From Cephalopachus bancanus (lineage: Eukaryota > Chordata > Mammalia > Primates > Tarsiidae): a stretch of 64,000 bases of DNA. The notes under the pieces were generated by a model. The model was not told the DNA's origin and made no database searches. It was given only the letters and a program-made list of their open reading frames with translations. Location: NCBI GenBank assembly GCA_027257055.1, contig JAPVLO010000019.1, positions 16,170,501 to 16,234,500 on the forward strand, written 5' to 3'. Below, piece by piece: positions 23,243 through 34,423 of the stretch (the first letter of the stretch is position 1; every line of letters starts with the position of its first letter). The translations under genes and the position numbers were made by a program.

Positions 23243-25637
23243 AGGTGGCCAGTGGAGCCAGCGAGCCTGGCACGTGACTCCCCGACCGACTCCCTCGGTC
23301 GCTCGGAGGCTGGGTCTGTCTGTCCGTCCGCGGGTGCCATCATAGCGGACGTGGCCAGTCAGGTGCTCCTGAGCTACGGTCTCACCATCCTGTCCCAGCC
23401 GCTCATGTATGTGAAAGTGCTCATCCAGGTGGGATATGAGCCTCTTCCTCCAACAATAGGACGAAATATTTTCGGGCGGCAAGTATGTCGGCTTCCTGGT
23501 CTTTTTTGTTATGCCATCATTGATGGAAGACGCAGGTTGTCCACAGGCTTAACTCCAAGACTACGTTCAGGAGTCCTTGGAACTGTGGTCGATCGGAAAG
23601 TTTTACAGCATTACCAGGAATGTGAGAAGGGTGAGGAGTTAGGACCTGGAAATGTACAGAAAGAAGGCTTATATCCATCTGACTGAGTTATCAAGGAGAC
23701 AACTCGAGAGATGATTGCTTGTTCTGCTGCTACCCTGATCACACATCCCTTCCACGTGATTACTCTGAGATCTATGGTACAATTCATTGGTAGAGAATCC
23801 AAGTACTGTGGACTCTGTGGCTCCACAGTAACTATCTACCGGGAAGAGGGCATCCTAGGATTTTTTGTGGGTCTTGTTCCTCACCTCCTAGGTGACATCA
23901 TTTCTTTGTGGCTCTGTAACTCACTGGCCTACCTCATCAATACCTATGACAGTGGGGTTTCCACCATGAGTGAAATGAAGAGTTATTCCCAAGCTGTCAC
24001 AGGATTTTTTTGCCAGTATGTTGACCTATCCCTTTGTGCTTGTCTCTAATCTTATGGCTGCCAACGACTGTGGGCTTGCCGGTGGGTGACCTCCTTACTC
24101 TCCAGGATATTCTTCTTGGATAGATTGCTGGTGCATGCTACAAAAAGAGGGCAATATGAGCCGAGGAAATCGCTTATTTTTCCAGAAAGTCCCCTTTGGG
24201 AAGACTTATTGTTGTGACCTGAGAATGTTAATTTGAAGATGTGGAGCAGGGACAGTGACATTTCTATAGTCCCAGATGCACAGAATTATGGGAGAGAATA
24301 TTGATTTCTATACAATACAGCGTGCTTTTTTAATAATCATTTGATCTTGGGAAAATAGAGGTGTTTGCTGTCTGCCCTTTTTGTTCTTTTTCCCAGCACA
24401 ACATAATTTACCACTGATATGCTCCCTTTAGTTACTCTGAAGTGGGACATTTTTGCCCCCGATTCTTATTTTATGGAAATAGAAAGGAAAAAAAGTTACA
24501 TTTTCCTAAAGGAACAGCCAGATCGTCATGTGATTTGAGCCTCTACTTAAAGCTCTAAAATAAAGAGAAAGAGAAATAATTCTGTAAAACTTTAGAAAAT
24601 TAATAAGGCCAACTATGTGCGAGGTGATGAATTACCTTTTCTTGGGTAGAGTCGAAAAAGCCAGCTGCATCCACCAGTATCTGTCCCTAGTACATGTTTC
24701 TAAGCTCACTTGATTAACCTCGAAAAGGACAGTGCTTGCTAAATGACCCTAGAAAATCTCTCTGTGAGGTATCCACACCTTCAGGCTATTATTGCAAAAA
24801 ATAAAGTGTCACCACCAGCCAAGAAAAGGGACAATGACAGAGAACAAGCAAGAGTTGTGAAAGAAGTGGAGGAGTAGAGCTTTTTCCCCAAAAGAAGTTA
24901 CAGTTTTCACATAAAATATGAAGAGCAAGCGCAGCTGCAGGAGTGCCCGTTGCCAAGAGTTGCTTGATTGCCATTCCCGAAGTGGCATCACTCTGTGGTT
25001 CTCATTGTACATAACCTTTTGTTCTTCGGCTTTTTGTTGTGTCTCCTTTTTGTTACTGTTGCACAAGGTAAGTAGTTCCTTTCTCATTTCTGATGACAGC
25101 CTTGGAAGTATATCGGTCCGCCCTATCTGGTAATGTGGGCTTAGTCCATGGGGTCTTAGCTGTCGACTGCCTCACATGTCATACCCTCAGCCAGGCATGC
25201 TACCATTCATCGGAGGACAAAAATCACTTTTCAACTCAAGCATAAAGCTCCTATTTACTCAGGTCTTTTCCAAAGCTGGCAAAATGCTCTAAGATGTGAA
25301 AGCCTATGGTTTTGCTTATTTAAATAACCCACTGGACATTGCCAAATGAGTGAGCTGCTTCTGAGACTTCTCCTTCCAAGAAGCAGCACCCATGATAACA
25401 GGGTGAGTGAGCATGCAGGGTCTCCTCCCTCCCCCAGGATTTGGAAATACAACCTGAAAGCTTGTGAGTAGCTTAGCTGACAATGTCTTTGATGTCTCTT
25501 TCTTTGTCTCCAAAAGTAATGTAAATTTTATATACTGTTCAATATTATCTGCATTTGTTTTAACATAAAAATGTTTTGCTGTCTACTTTTTTCTCCCAAA
25601 AAATCTTCAAGAAAAGACGGTCTAGGAAAAAAAAAAA
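23243..25637 (+). pseudogene. MTCH2P: Processed pseudogene of MTCH2 (mitochondrial carrier homolog 2)
   Basis: MTCH2 is an SLC25-like mitochondrial outer-membrane protein (apoptosis-linked and protein-insertion role; established knowledge). Here the whole mRNA is copied without introns: a GC-rich 5'UTR, the coding region at 23342-24236 and a long 3'UTR ending in an A run. In translation the carrier sequence is clear: 'GLTILSQPLMYVKVLIQVGY', then 'GRNIFGRQVC', 'LITHPFHVITLRSMVQFIGR', 'EEGILGFFVGLVPHLLGD' and 'FFQKVPFGKTYCCDL'. Disabling changes seen: the start codon is ATA (23342-23344), there is a TGA at 23684-23686, an extra T shifts frame in the T run at about 24003-24009, and another TGA lies at 24087-24089. 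Small in-frame losses also occur near 'LFCYAIIDG' and 'NTYDSGV'. A direct repeat 'aaaaaacttaga' flanks it (about 23229-23241 and 25626-25643), as expected for L1-mediated retrocopying. No product is expected. Confidence 0.96.
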
Positions 25638-25964
25638 CTTAGAAATCTTTGGTTTACTAAGTTGGGAATATATGACAATACAAGCATGCAGCAAAGGTAT
25701 TTCTGTTTAGAAAAAAATGGCAAACTATATTGCTAATGCATCTCCAGTGAGATGTCTTTTTTTACAGGATAAAAAGGTCAGTTTTAGGTTGAGAAGGGAC
25801 TTGGAGTTATTCCAGCTGACTATTAAGCTAATGCTCGAATCCCCTCCACAACATCCTGCCCAGAAATTCAAATACCTCCTTCAATAGCTGAAGAATTAAC
25901 TCTGCTGGAGAGCTCTTGTTGATTTAATTTTTTTTCTTAGAAAAAGAAAAAGAAAAAAAGGTTA
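25638..25964. other. Unique sequence after the MTCH2 retrocopy
   Basis: No gene or clear repeat, apart from an A/T-rich run near 25925-25960. Confidence 0.4.
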
Positions 25965-26125
25965 TGTATGATTATGTAGAGCTAGGCACTGTGCTAAGAA
26001 CTTTATTTTATCACGTTAATCTTTACAACTACCTGAAGATCTAGGCTCCCTTGTTACTATCTCACAGATAAGGAGACACAGAAAGGTTAAAGGTCACATC
26101 AGGCAACTATTGGAACCAAGTCATG
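25965..26125 (-). mobile_element. MIR SINE fragment, antisense
   Basis: 'aggcactgtgctaagaactt', 'acagataaggagacacagaa' and 'aggttaaaggtcacatca' are the reverse complement of the MIR core and 3' end. Confidence 0.75.
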
Positions 26126-28149
26126 CCATGATCCTTGAAGGAGTTTTACTTAGACACCATATATATTTCCATTTACCACAAGCTACAGACTTGTCCTCCT
26201 TAATTTGTTTCTAAACTAAAAATGTCCTTTAAAAATGGAATGAAGAGTCTATACCAATATTTCAGATCTAAATCATTTATTAATAGTACTCCAAATTTAA
26301 TGAAATTGCAATATTTTAAGATTTTTGCTTATAGTTAAAATGCAGAGGCCACATTATCAAAACATGAAGCAAATATGTCACTGGAAAGAATACGAGATAT
26401 AAAGTTGGCCCCATCCGATGGGTTGTTCAGCCTACCTATTCCATACTTGTCCTACTTACTTGCTATCTCTTATGAATAATGGTGTGGGCTTCAGGTAATT
26501 TTGTCCCAGTAGGTAGGATTTATTCGTGAAGAGGGAGAAGAAATAATACTTTAGTAAGAAGACAGCACATATATGCATGGTCTCTACTTCTACCTGCCTG
26601 TAAAATAGGCAAAGTAGCTCAAATGAAATAAAAGTTATAAGAAATACTATCCTCTAATTTGAATTAATAACTCTTGTTCACAAAACTAATGCTTTACTCC
26701 TTAAACCTGAAGCACTTTCTTTTAAACTACAAAGATTGGGTTGCCTCAGAATCAATTCATAAGACAGGCAGTGATTACCTCTTCAAATGCAGCCTCACAA
26801 GCAACCAGCTACTGTTGACTTAATGGTAAGGCTTCTCTTGATCTCCAGAGCTGCTGAAGGGTCCTGAGTGGCTCTGAAAGGGCTGTTTTTTCCCCAGAAA
26901 GGCACAAAAGACTCCTGTGTCTACAACTTCCGTCAACTCATTCAGAACCAGTGGCCTCCATTTGTACATCCAAGCCACTCCTTTTACATATTTGAAACTC
27001 AAAAAAAAGCATAACATTATAAACAAGGAGACACAGATGTCTTCACAGGGCTATATGTCAGGAACTACAATTATCCGTGTTGCTTTTAGGTCAGGTTTTT
27101 TGCTTTTACAGCCCTAAAATGTTTTTGGGTTTTTTAATCTCAGCCCTAAAATGTTTAAAACAGACTACTAACACATAATTTGCATGACCAACTTATTCTC
27201 CATTGAAGCTCAGCTCATAAAAAGTTCATTCATGTTAAAAAGTTATTTTTAAATGCGCCTAACTCATTGCTTAGAATATGCTAACAATTAAGCCTTATAC
27301 TTCAGTGGAATTTTTAAAGTTTAAAATTTTATTTCTCCCATCTCGTTTCCACCTCCCCCAATTCTGCCATCCTGAATATCAACATTATTTTAAACTTTGC
27401 TGTTTTCTATTATAGTAGCCTCATTCATTGGTCATTCAGAACACTGAACACTCTGGCATCTGACTTTTAAAGTCAGCTATACAAGTCAGATTTTGGCCAC
27501 CTAAAGATGTATGAGCACATCATGTCAAAGCCCAAAGGAAGTTTCTCCAGGCAAAACCGGGGAAGATCTACCCATGGTGAGCAGGCTGTGCCCTTCAGGA
27601 AACACAATCCCTATTGGGTCATTCACAAAAAGACCAAAAGCAGACTCTGCTTGCAAGGTCTTATATCTTATCCATCACCCCCCTCGGTGGGGTGACAGCA
27701 TGCCTCACACACCCTGGTGAGAGTGCACACACGCTCATGCGCACGCCAGGTTGCCAAGATGACAGTTTACTACCCGAGTAAGGCATGAGGTTTAAACAAT
27801 GCTCTAAAATATTACAGCCTAGAGTTATTGACAAAGCTGAGTCCCCACAAATAGACCTGAAGCTGCAAAATGCAGTAAGTGGATTACAGAAAAAGTGTCC
27901 AATCCAACAACAGTAGTCAAGTTTGCAGGATTCTTGAGATGTATGGCAGGTTAAAACAAGTGACGCCAACAGGCCTACTCTTCAATTTGACACATGGATA
28001 TTATCACACCCATTAGATGGGCCTGAAGCTTAATACAGCACTTTACTTTAATGTTTAAAGCAACACGTGAACAAAATAAATGAAAGCTTAATAGCAGAGT
28101 AAAGCCATGCCTGAGTTAAACTCCAGGTAATATAACACTTGGGGTTTCC
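26126..28149. other. Unique sequence, no gene seen
   Basis: No supported gene. A small hairpin-capable segment 'cacccccctcggtggggtg' lies at 27676-27694. A near-direct repeat of 'cagccctaaaatgttt' occurs at about 27110 and 27142. Open frames here are under 103 codons and lack recognisable domains. Confidence 0.4.
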
Positions 28150-28330
28150 GTGCCCATTTCTTCCTGTGAGTTTAAAGCACATTACTAGCGTGATCTCATT
28201 AATCCTTGCAACACCTGATGAGGGGAGTAGGCAGCAAGTATTTTAATCTTCCCTTATAAGATGTAAAAAAAAATGTTCTGTATAACTTTTCCCAGAATTA
28301 CTGCTGACACTCAGTCCTAAAGTCAGAGAA
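28150..28330 (-). mobile_element. MIR-like fragment, antisense
   Basis: 'gatctcattaatccttgcaa' followed by 'gatgaggggagtagg' resembles the reverse complement of MIR. Weak. Confidence 0.45.
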
Positions 28331-29145
28331 ACAGTTGATTTGAATCTCAGTAAAGCATTGAATACACTAGGCTATTTTAAAGGAAATGCTTCTCACTGAG
28401 ATAAGATGGCTTCTTAATTAGGCAGTCATATACAATATTCTTTCCATATGGATTGCCATTCTGGTTCTCACAAAGTTTTTACACTTTATACTACACTGTC
28501 AAATAGATTTATTTTTTTAAATGCACACTTCTCTACAAGTGTGGCTTCCAGTTGTGCTTTTCAAACAGGGGCATCGTCATACCAGCAGGGTTGCTCAGCA
28601 GTGTGCCAAAGGGGTTCACAAAGTCTAGGCCAATGGGGCACATTTGCTTGGAACTCGGTTTGAATAGATGGTCACTCTGAAATCTGATTTTTTTATGACT
28701 CTTATTTAACATAGTACAAGAAATCCTAGCCAGAGCAATCAGACAAGAGAAAGAAATCAGAGGTACCAAAGAGAAAAAGAAGTTAAATATCTCTCTTCAC
28801 TGATATGATTCTAAACCTAGAAAATCATATAGATTCTCCCAAAAAACTCCTAGAACTGATAAATAACTTCAATAAAGTCTCAGGATATAAAATCAATGTG
28901 TAAAAATCAGTTGCATTTCTACACACCAACAACAAGTAGGCTGAGAACCAAATCAAAAACACAATTCCACTCACAATAGCCACCAAAAAAAAAATCCCCC
29001 AAAATACCTTGGTATTCCACCTACCCAAGGACATGAAAGATCTTTACAATGAGAACTAAAAACACTGCTCAAATAAATCAAGGACAACACAAACAAATGG
29101 GAGAACATCCCATACTCATGGTTTAGAAGAATCAGCAGCATCTAG

Positions 29146-29443
29146 GTTGGGCACAGGAGCTCACACCTGTAATCCCAGCACTTTGGGAGGCTGAAGTGGA
29201 AGGACTACTTGAGACCAAGGGTCCAAGACCAGGCTGGGTAACATAGAGAGACCTTTCCTCTATGAAAAAAATAAATAAAAATTAGCTAGGCATGGTGGCA
29301 CACACTTGTAGTTGTAGCTACTTGGGAGGCTGAGGCAGAAGGATCTCTTAAGCCCATAAGCCATGATCATGCTACTGCACTCCAGCCCGGGCAAGAGAGT
29401 AAGACCCTGACTCAAAAAAATAAAAATAAACATACAATAAAAT
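29146..29443 (+). mobile_element. AluJ-like element
   Basis: An older dimeric Alu without the lineage-specific features; the right arm reads 'aagccatgatcatgctactg'. Target duplication 'agcatctag' at 29137-29145 and 29444-29452. Confidence 0.93.
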
Positions 29444-29465
29444 AGCATCTAGATGTAAATATCAG

Positions 29466-29697
29466 CTGGGCACAGTGACTCATACCTATAATCCCAACAC
29501 TTAGAAAGGCTGAGGTAGGAGGATCACTTGACCCCAGGGCTTCAAGATCAGCCTAGGCAACACAGTGAGAACTCTTCTCTACAAAAAAATTAAAAATGAC
29601 CCAGGTGCATAGTGTAGTCCCAGCTATGGTGAGCAATGATCATGCCACTGCACTCCAGCCTGAGTGACTGAGACCCCACCTCAGAAAAAAAAAAAAG
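29466..29697 (+). mobile_element. AluJ-like element with shortened right arm
   Basis: Left arm complete ('agctgggcacagtgactcat'), linker 'ctacaaaaaaattaaaaatg', right arm shortened to 'tagtcccagctatggtgagc' and onward, A tail of about 12. Confidence 0.9.
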
Positions 29698-31320
29698 TCC
29701 ATTCTACCCAAAGCAGTCTACAGATTAAACACACACTCTACCAAACTACCAGCAGCATTTTTCACAGACCTAGAAAAGACAATACTTAAATTCATATAGA
29801 AGAAAAAAAAGAGACCAAATAACTAAAGCAATCCTCAGCAAAAAGAACAAAGCTGGTGGCATCACAACAAAACAACATGGAAATGGTACAAAAATAGACA
29901 CATAGACCAATGAAATAGGTTCAAGAACTCATAAATGAAACCACAGATGTACAACCAACTTATCTTTGACAAAGCTGACAAAACAAAAACAAACATTGGG
30001 GAAAGAAAACCCTATTCAGCAAATGGCGTTGGGAAAACTGACTAACCACATGAAAAAGAATAAAACTGGGCCCCTATCTGTCATCCTATACAAAAATGAA
30101 CTCAAAATGGATCAAGAACTTAAACATAAAACCTCAAACTATAAAAAAAAAAAAAATCAAAGAAGAAAACCTAGGGAACACCCTCCTGGACAATGAATTA
30201 ATGGCCAAGCCCTCAAAACCAAATGCAATAAAAACTAGAATTGACAAATGGGAACTCATCAAGCTAAAAAGCTTCTGCAAGTAAAAGAAACTATCAAGAG
30301 AATAAAGAGAAAACCCACCGAATGGGAAAAAATATATGCAGACTATGTAACTGAAAAAGGCCTAATATCCAAAATCTATAAGGAACTCAAACAAATCAAC
30401 AGAAAAATAAATAACTCCATTAAAAAGGTGGCAGCCCCTGACAGATTCTCTGGTCGGAGTTACAGGGATGCTGAGACTGCCATCTGTACCTTTAGTGACC
30501 ATGCTGTCCCAGGTGGTACTTGCCACCACCACCACAGTGGGTAAGATGTGCAGGCCCTAGTCTAGACTATCCAGGTGATTAGAAAGAGCACCCTCTCTGA
30601 AGAACACCACTCTCCTGGCCCTAGGGACCCTATGTGCTTGGAACTGGGCTTATCCAAAGAAATATATGTGATTGCCCCAGAGATCTTCTCTAACACAACA
30701 AAAATAGGGTTGCTTGTCTATGTAATTAAAAAATATAGTACCTCTATTGGAGAATTTGTTGATAAACTCAATGAGCAAAAAACCTTCCAACTAGAAGAGG
30801 TGAAGCACCTTTCTATCAAACAAATCCAGGATGCGATTGATTTGGAAAAGACACAGCAGGCACTGGTTCAGAAGCTCCATTACCTTTTCCATGTCCCAAA
30901 GAATAACACTGCTATGACCTTTTTGAGGTTATTTACCTGAAATGACTGCATTGCATATGTAAGGAAGTGAAGAAGAGCCTGGACTATCACATCTCTGAGC
31001 AGGATATGATGCATTGAAAAGAACAAGAGAACATGGTAAACTGGGTGGAGAAGCACGTGGTGCAGAGCATCTCTGCCCAGCAGGAAAAGAAAACAACTGC
31101 CAAGTGTATTGAAGATCTAAAGCTGCTTCTAAAGAAGGCTCAAGTTCTATCCCATTGAGACAGCTAGAAACAGTTGACTGACAAAATGGAAACTAGTCTG
31201 TGACAGAATCATTCTGTACTGCTGTCTACTGCAGTTACAGTTTACCTTTCCTAAAAATGAAAAGTTTGAACTAAATCCATTAGCTACCCGGGTGTTTCTC
31301 ATCCCCCTCACTCTGCATTT

Positions 31321-31782
31321 AGACCAATGAAACAGGTTAGAGAACTCATAAATAAAACCACAGATCTACAACCAACTTATCTTTGACAAAGCTGACAAAG
31401 CAAAAACAAACATTGAGGAAAGAAAACCCTATTCAGCAAATGGCGCTGGGAAAACAGGCTAACCACATGAAAAAGAATAAAACTGGGCTCCTATCTGTCA
31501 TCATATACATTGGCTGCTTGATGGTATGTAGAAATGCAACTGATTTTTACACATTGATTTTATATCCTGAGACTTTACTGAAGTTATTTATCAGTGCTAG
31601 GAGTTTTTTGGGAGAATCTATATGATTTTCTAGGTTTAGAATCATATCAGTGAAGAGAGATATTTAACTTCTTTTTCTCTTTGGTACCTCTGATTTCTTT
31701 CTCTTGTCTGATTGCTCTGGCTAGGACTTCTTGTACTATGTTAAATAGGAGTCATAAAAAAATCAGATTTCAGAGTGACCAT
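31321..31782. repeat. Composite of direct plus inverted L1-derived pieces
   Basis: 31321-31509 is a direct near-copy of 29904-30092 (same L1, a few substitutions). 31510-31782 is an inverted near-copy of 28668-28940. The inverted piece includes about 28 bases (28668-28696) that lie outside recognisable L1 and look like the host flank of the older L1. There is no poly(A) tail. The composite interrupts the ATP5PB 3'UTR. Confidence 0.85.
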
Positions 31783-31805
31783 GTCACTCTGTGTTCCATG
31801 ATCAC

Positions 31806-32095
31806 TTTTTTTTTTTTTTGAGTTGGAGTCTCACTCTGTCCAGACTGGAGTGCAGTGACCGCTCCCGGCCACCACAGCCTCGACCTGCTGGGCTCTGGCC
31901 ATCCTTCCACCTCAGCCTTCCAAGTAGCTGGAACTACAGGTGCGCACTACCACGCCCGGCTAATTTTTTTATTTATTGTAGAGATGAGGTCTCCCCAAGT
32001 TGCCCAGGCAGGTCTCAAACCCGAGGGCTCAGGCAATCCGCTCACCTCGGCCTCCCAAAGCACTGGGATTACAGGCTGAACCACCGAGCCCGGCC
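31806..32095 (-). mobile_element. Alu, lineage-specific, antisense, within the ATP5PB retrocopy
   Basis: T run, 'gagttggagtctcactctgt', diagnostic right arm and linker, ending 'ccaccgagcccggcc'. Clean target duplication 'catgatcacttt' (31797-31808 and 32097-32108). It shows little decay, so it is among the youngest events in this nest. Confidence 0.97.
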
Positions 32096-32870
32096 ACATG
32101 ATCACTTTCGAGTAAACAGTTTGCTTTTATTAAAAGTTGTTGTCTGACTAAAGGAAAAAAAAGTGGGCAAAGGACATGAACAGACACTTCTCAAGGGAAG
32201 ACATACAAGCAGTCAGCAAACATATGAAAAAGTGGTCAGCATCACTAATCATCAGAGAAATGCAAAAACAAAACTACAATGTAATAACATCTGACACTGG
32301 TCAGGATTACTGTTATTAAAAAGTCAAAAAACAATAGATGTTGGTGAGGCTGCAAAGAAAAGAGAATGCTTCTACACTGTTGGTGGGGATGTAAATTCGT
32401 TCAACCCTTGTGTAAAGCAGTTTGGAGATTCCTCAAAGAATTAAAAATAGAGTTACCATCCAATGCAGCAATCCCACTTCCGGCAATACACTCAAGGGAG
32501 CATAAATTGTTCTACCAAAAGGATACCTGTCCCTGTATGTTTACTGCAGCACTATTCACAATAGCAAAAACATGGAATCAGTCCAGATGCCCATCGAAGG
32601 TGAACTGGATAAGATAAATATGGTATATGTACACTATGAACTACTATGCTATTAAAAAAAAAAAAGGAAATCACGCCCCTTGCACCAACATGGATGCAGA
32701 TAGAAACCATCATTCTAAGTGAATTATCACAAAAACAAAAAACTGAATACCACATGTTCTCACTCATAAATGTAGACTCATATGGGCACAAGAATGGGGA
32801 CAACAGACACTGGGCACTGCAAAAGGAGGGAGAGAGGGAGAGGGGATAAGGGATACAAAGCCACCACTGG

Positions 32871-34423
32871 GTGCCATAAGGAGAGGAAACACAGGCTTCT
32901 TCCAACATTTACTTTTTCTAAAAGCTCAGAATTAGGACTTGGTATTGAGGGTCTATTCAAATATTCCTGGAAGCTAGGAGGTGACTCAAGAAGTTTGGCA
33001 AGAGGCCAGCGAAAGTTCTGAATCTAAGATACCAAAAACAAACTGGTAGCTCCTTTGAGGAACTTTCTGAGTAATTATGATCATGGGAGACACTCATGTC
33101 AAACTCCTTAGGATCATTCTAGATTTATGAACAACAGAGGCACAGAAATTCATGTCCACATTCCTATAGTTCCTGAAATTGCCAGAGAAGGAAGATTTTC
33201 TTGGTTCTCAGTTGTTTGGGACTGCAGGCCCCTTGGAGAAAGTTGTGAACACATTGTACCTTTTCACTTCTGCATACCCACACAAAACTGTACACCACTT
33301 CAGGACAGCCACTGACCTAGGTTAAAATCACCCTATGTTTCCACTTAAGAACTGAGATTCCTTAATTCAGAAAAACTGCTCCCAAGTCCAATTCTGACTA
33401 ATCAGGATACTTTGACACTGAGGAAAATGTTAAAAGAAGACCATAAACTTTACAAGTAGACTTGAAACTTCATTTTAAAAACAGAACTTGAATATCTAAA
33501 TAAATTATCGTCATTCAAATAGTCACCCCAGGAAACCACAGATGTTACTTTAAGAAACCTTGAGGATATCATCTGGAATTCCTATTCTGAAGTATCCTTC
33601 AAAGCTAGTTTTCACATCGCGTAAGACAGAAGATTTCTTTACAGACATACTTCATGTCTGACTAAAGGAAAGCTGTTTCCAGCTTGCTATCACCCAACTT
33701 ACAGAACAAACTTTAAAATGTTGTGGCCTGACTCAAAAATCACCCACAAAAAATAAAGGTTCACCACCACTAAGGATATGTTTCAAAAAATGTAAAAGAG
33801 CACATAAATACAATTCCAAAGAAAATAAGATCTAATAATGTGCTGAGTTATTGCAACATCAAAGAAATAAGTATATTGCCTTACAAAGTGTCAACTCTAG
33901 GAAAAAAATTATTTCAAATCTTTAAGCTACAATATAAAATGTATTTACTTAATTAATTAAAGTACTTAATTAATTAAGTTCAAAGAGGAGGAGCTAATAT
34001 TCAGCAATGCCTTCCAGAGTGACTTATCCTACTGGGATCTACTTTAATAACAGCTGTAAGATGCTAAGCAAAGTCATATCTCAGTCACACATTCTTTTAA
34101 AAATCCATCTCTCACAAATATTCTATGACTACTCAAGTGTCCCACAAAATACATTGTCTAAAGGAATTCCTAAAAATAAAACATTTGAATTTAGATGCAA
34201 TAGGTAGCCAGCAACAAAATAATTGTAGTATTATCTTCACTTTGAATTGCATAGAAATCCATAGTACACCGTGAATTTTTGGTAATGATCAGAAAATTCC
34301 TGGAGGGTAGGGACTCAGTAATAAAATACAAAGTATCCATGTTTTAGTCCTTGTTAAAAAATTATTGTATACCAATAGCTTTGTATTAGTGGTCATTTCT
34401 AAAGAGAGGTCACTATACCTTAC
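32871..34423. other. Unique sequence, no gene seen
   Basis: Nothing recognised except a near-palindrome at 33948-33980 built from two 'acttaattaattaa'-type arms around 'agtac'. Confidence 0.4.

Larger units (their letters stand above)
30428..32155 (+). pseudogene. ATP5PBP: Processed pseudogene of ATP5PB (ATP synthase peripheral stalk subunit b)
   Basis: ATP5PB encodes mitochondrial subunit b of the F1Fo ATP synthase peripheral stalk (established). The intronless copy has its start-like ATG at 30501 ('[13 protein letters not shown]'). About 35 central residues are lost, after which it resumes at 'LSKEIYVIAPEIFS', 'DKLNEQKTFQLEEVKHLSIK', 'IQDAIDLEKTQQALVQKLHY' and 'NWVEKHVVQSISAQQEK', with a terminal TGA at 31156-31158. 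The tail of the coding part has a frameshift near 30921 and in-frame TGA stops, so it is dead. The 3'UTR continues to 31320 and, after two later insertions (31321-31782 and an Alu), resumes at 31783-31805 and 32096-32155, ending with a poly(A)-signal-like 'tttattaaaag' and an A run. It lies inside the L1 at 28.7-32.9 kb. Confidence 0.94.
28682..32870 (+). mobile_element. L1 ORF2/3' fragment, host for nested insertions
   Basis: L1 pieces at about 28697-29145, 29444-29465, 29698-30427 and 32156-32870 are collinear with the ORF2 C-terminal half and 3'UTR. Seen in order are 'aatcctagccagagcaatca', 'caggatataaaatcaatgtg', 'gaacaaagctggtggcatca', 'atggcgttgggaaaactgac', 'aagtgggcaaaggacatgaa' and 'ggatacctgtccctgtatgt'. 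ORF2 is shattered by stops. Two AluJ copies and the ATP5PB retrocopy interrupt it. The junction 30427/32156 closes to the normal L1 phrase 'cattaaaaagtgggcaaagg', which fixes the boundaries of the ATP5PB insertion. Confidence 0.93.

Noticed and set aside
23252..24049. Two sizeable frames resembling a mitochondrial carrier
   Set aside because: As a functional gene: lost start codon, in-frame stops, frameshift, no introns, poly(A) and flanking repeats show that it is a processed MTCH2 pseudogene.
30575..30940. 121-codon frame resembling ATP synthase subunit b
   Set aside because: As a functional gene: truncated, centre missing, stops in the C-terminal part, embedded in an L1 and interrupted by an Alu.
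31321..31782. Classical twin-primed L1 insertion
   Set aside because: Order and orientation of the two pieces do not fit, there is no tail, and non-L1 flank appears to be included.
31791..32147. 118-codon frame with '[10 protein letters not shown]'-type protein
   Set aside because: This is a translated antisense Alu; the same peptide recurs at many Alu copies in the window.
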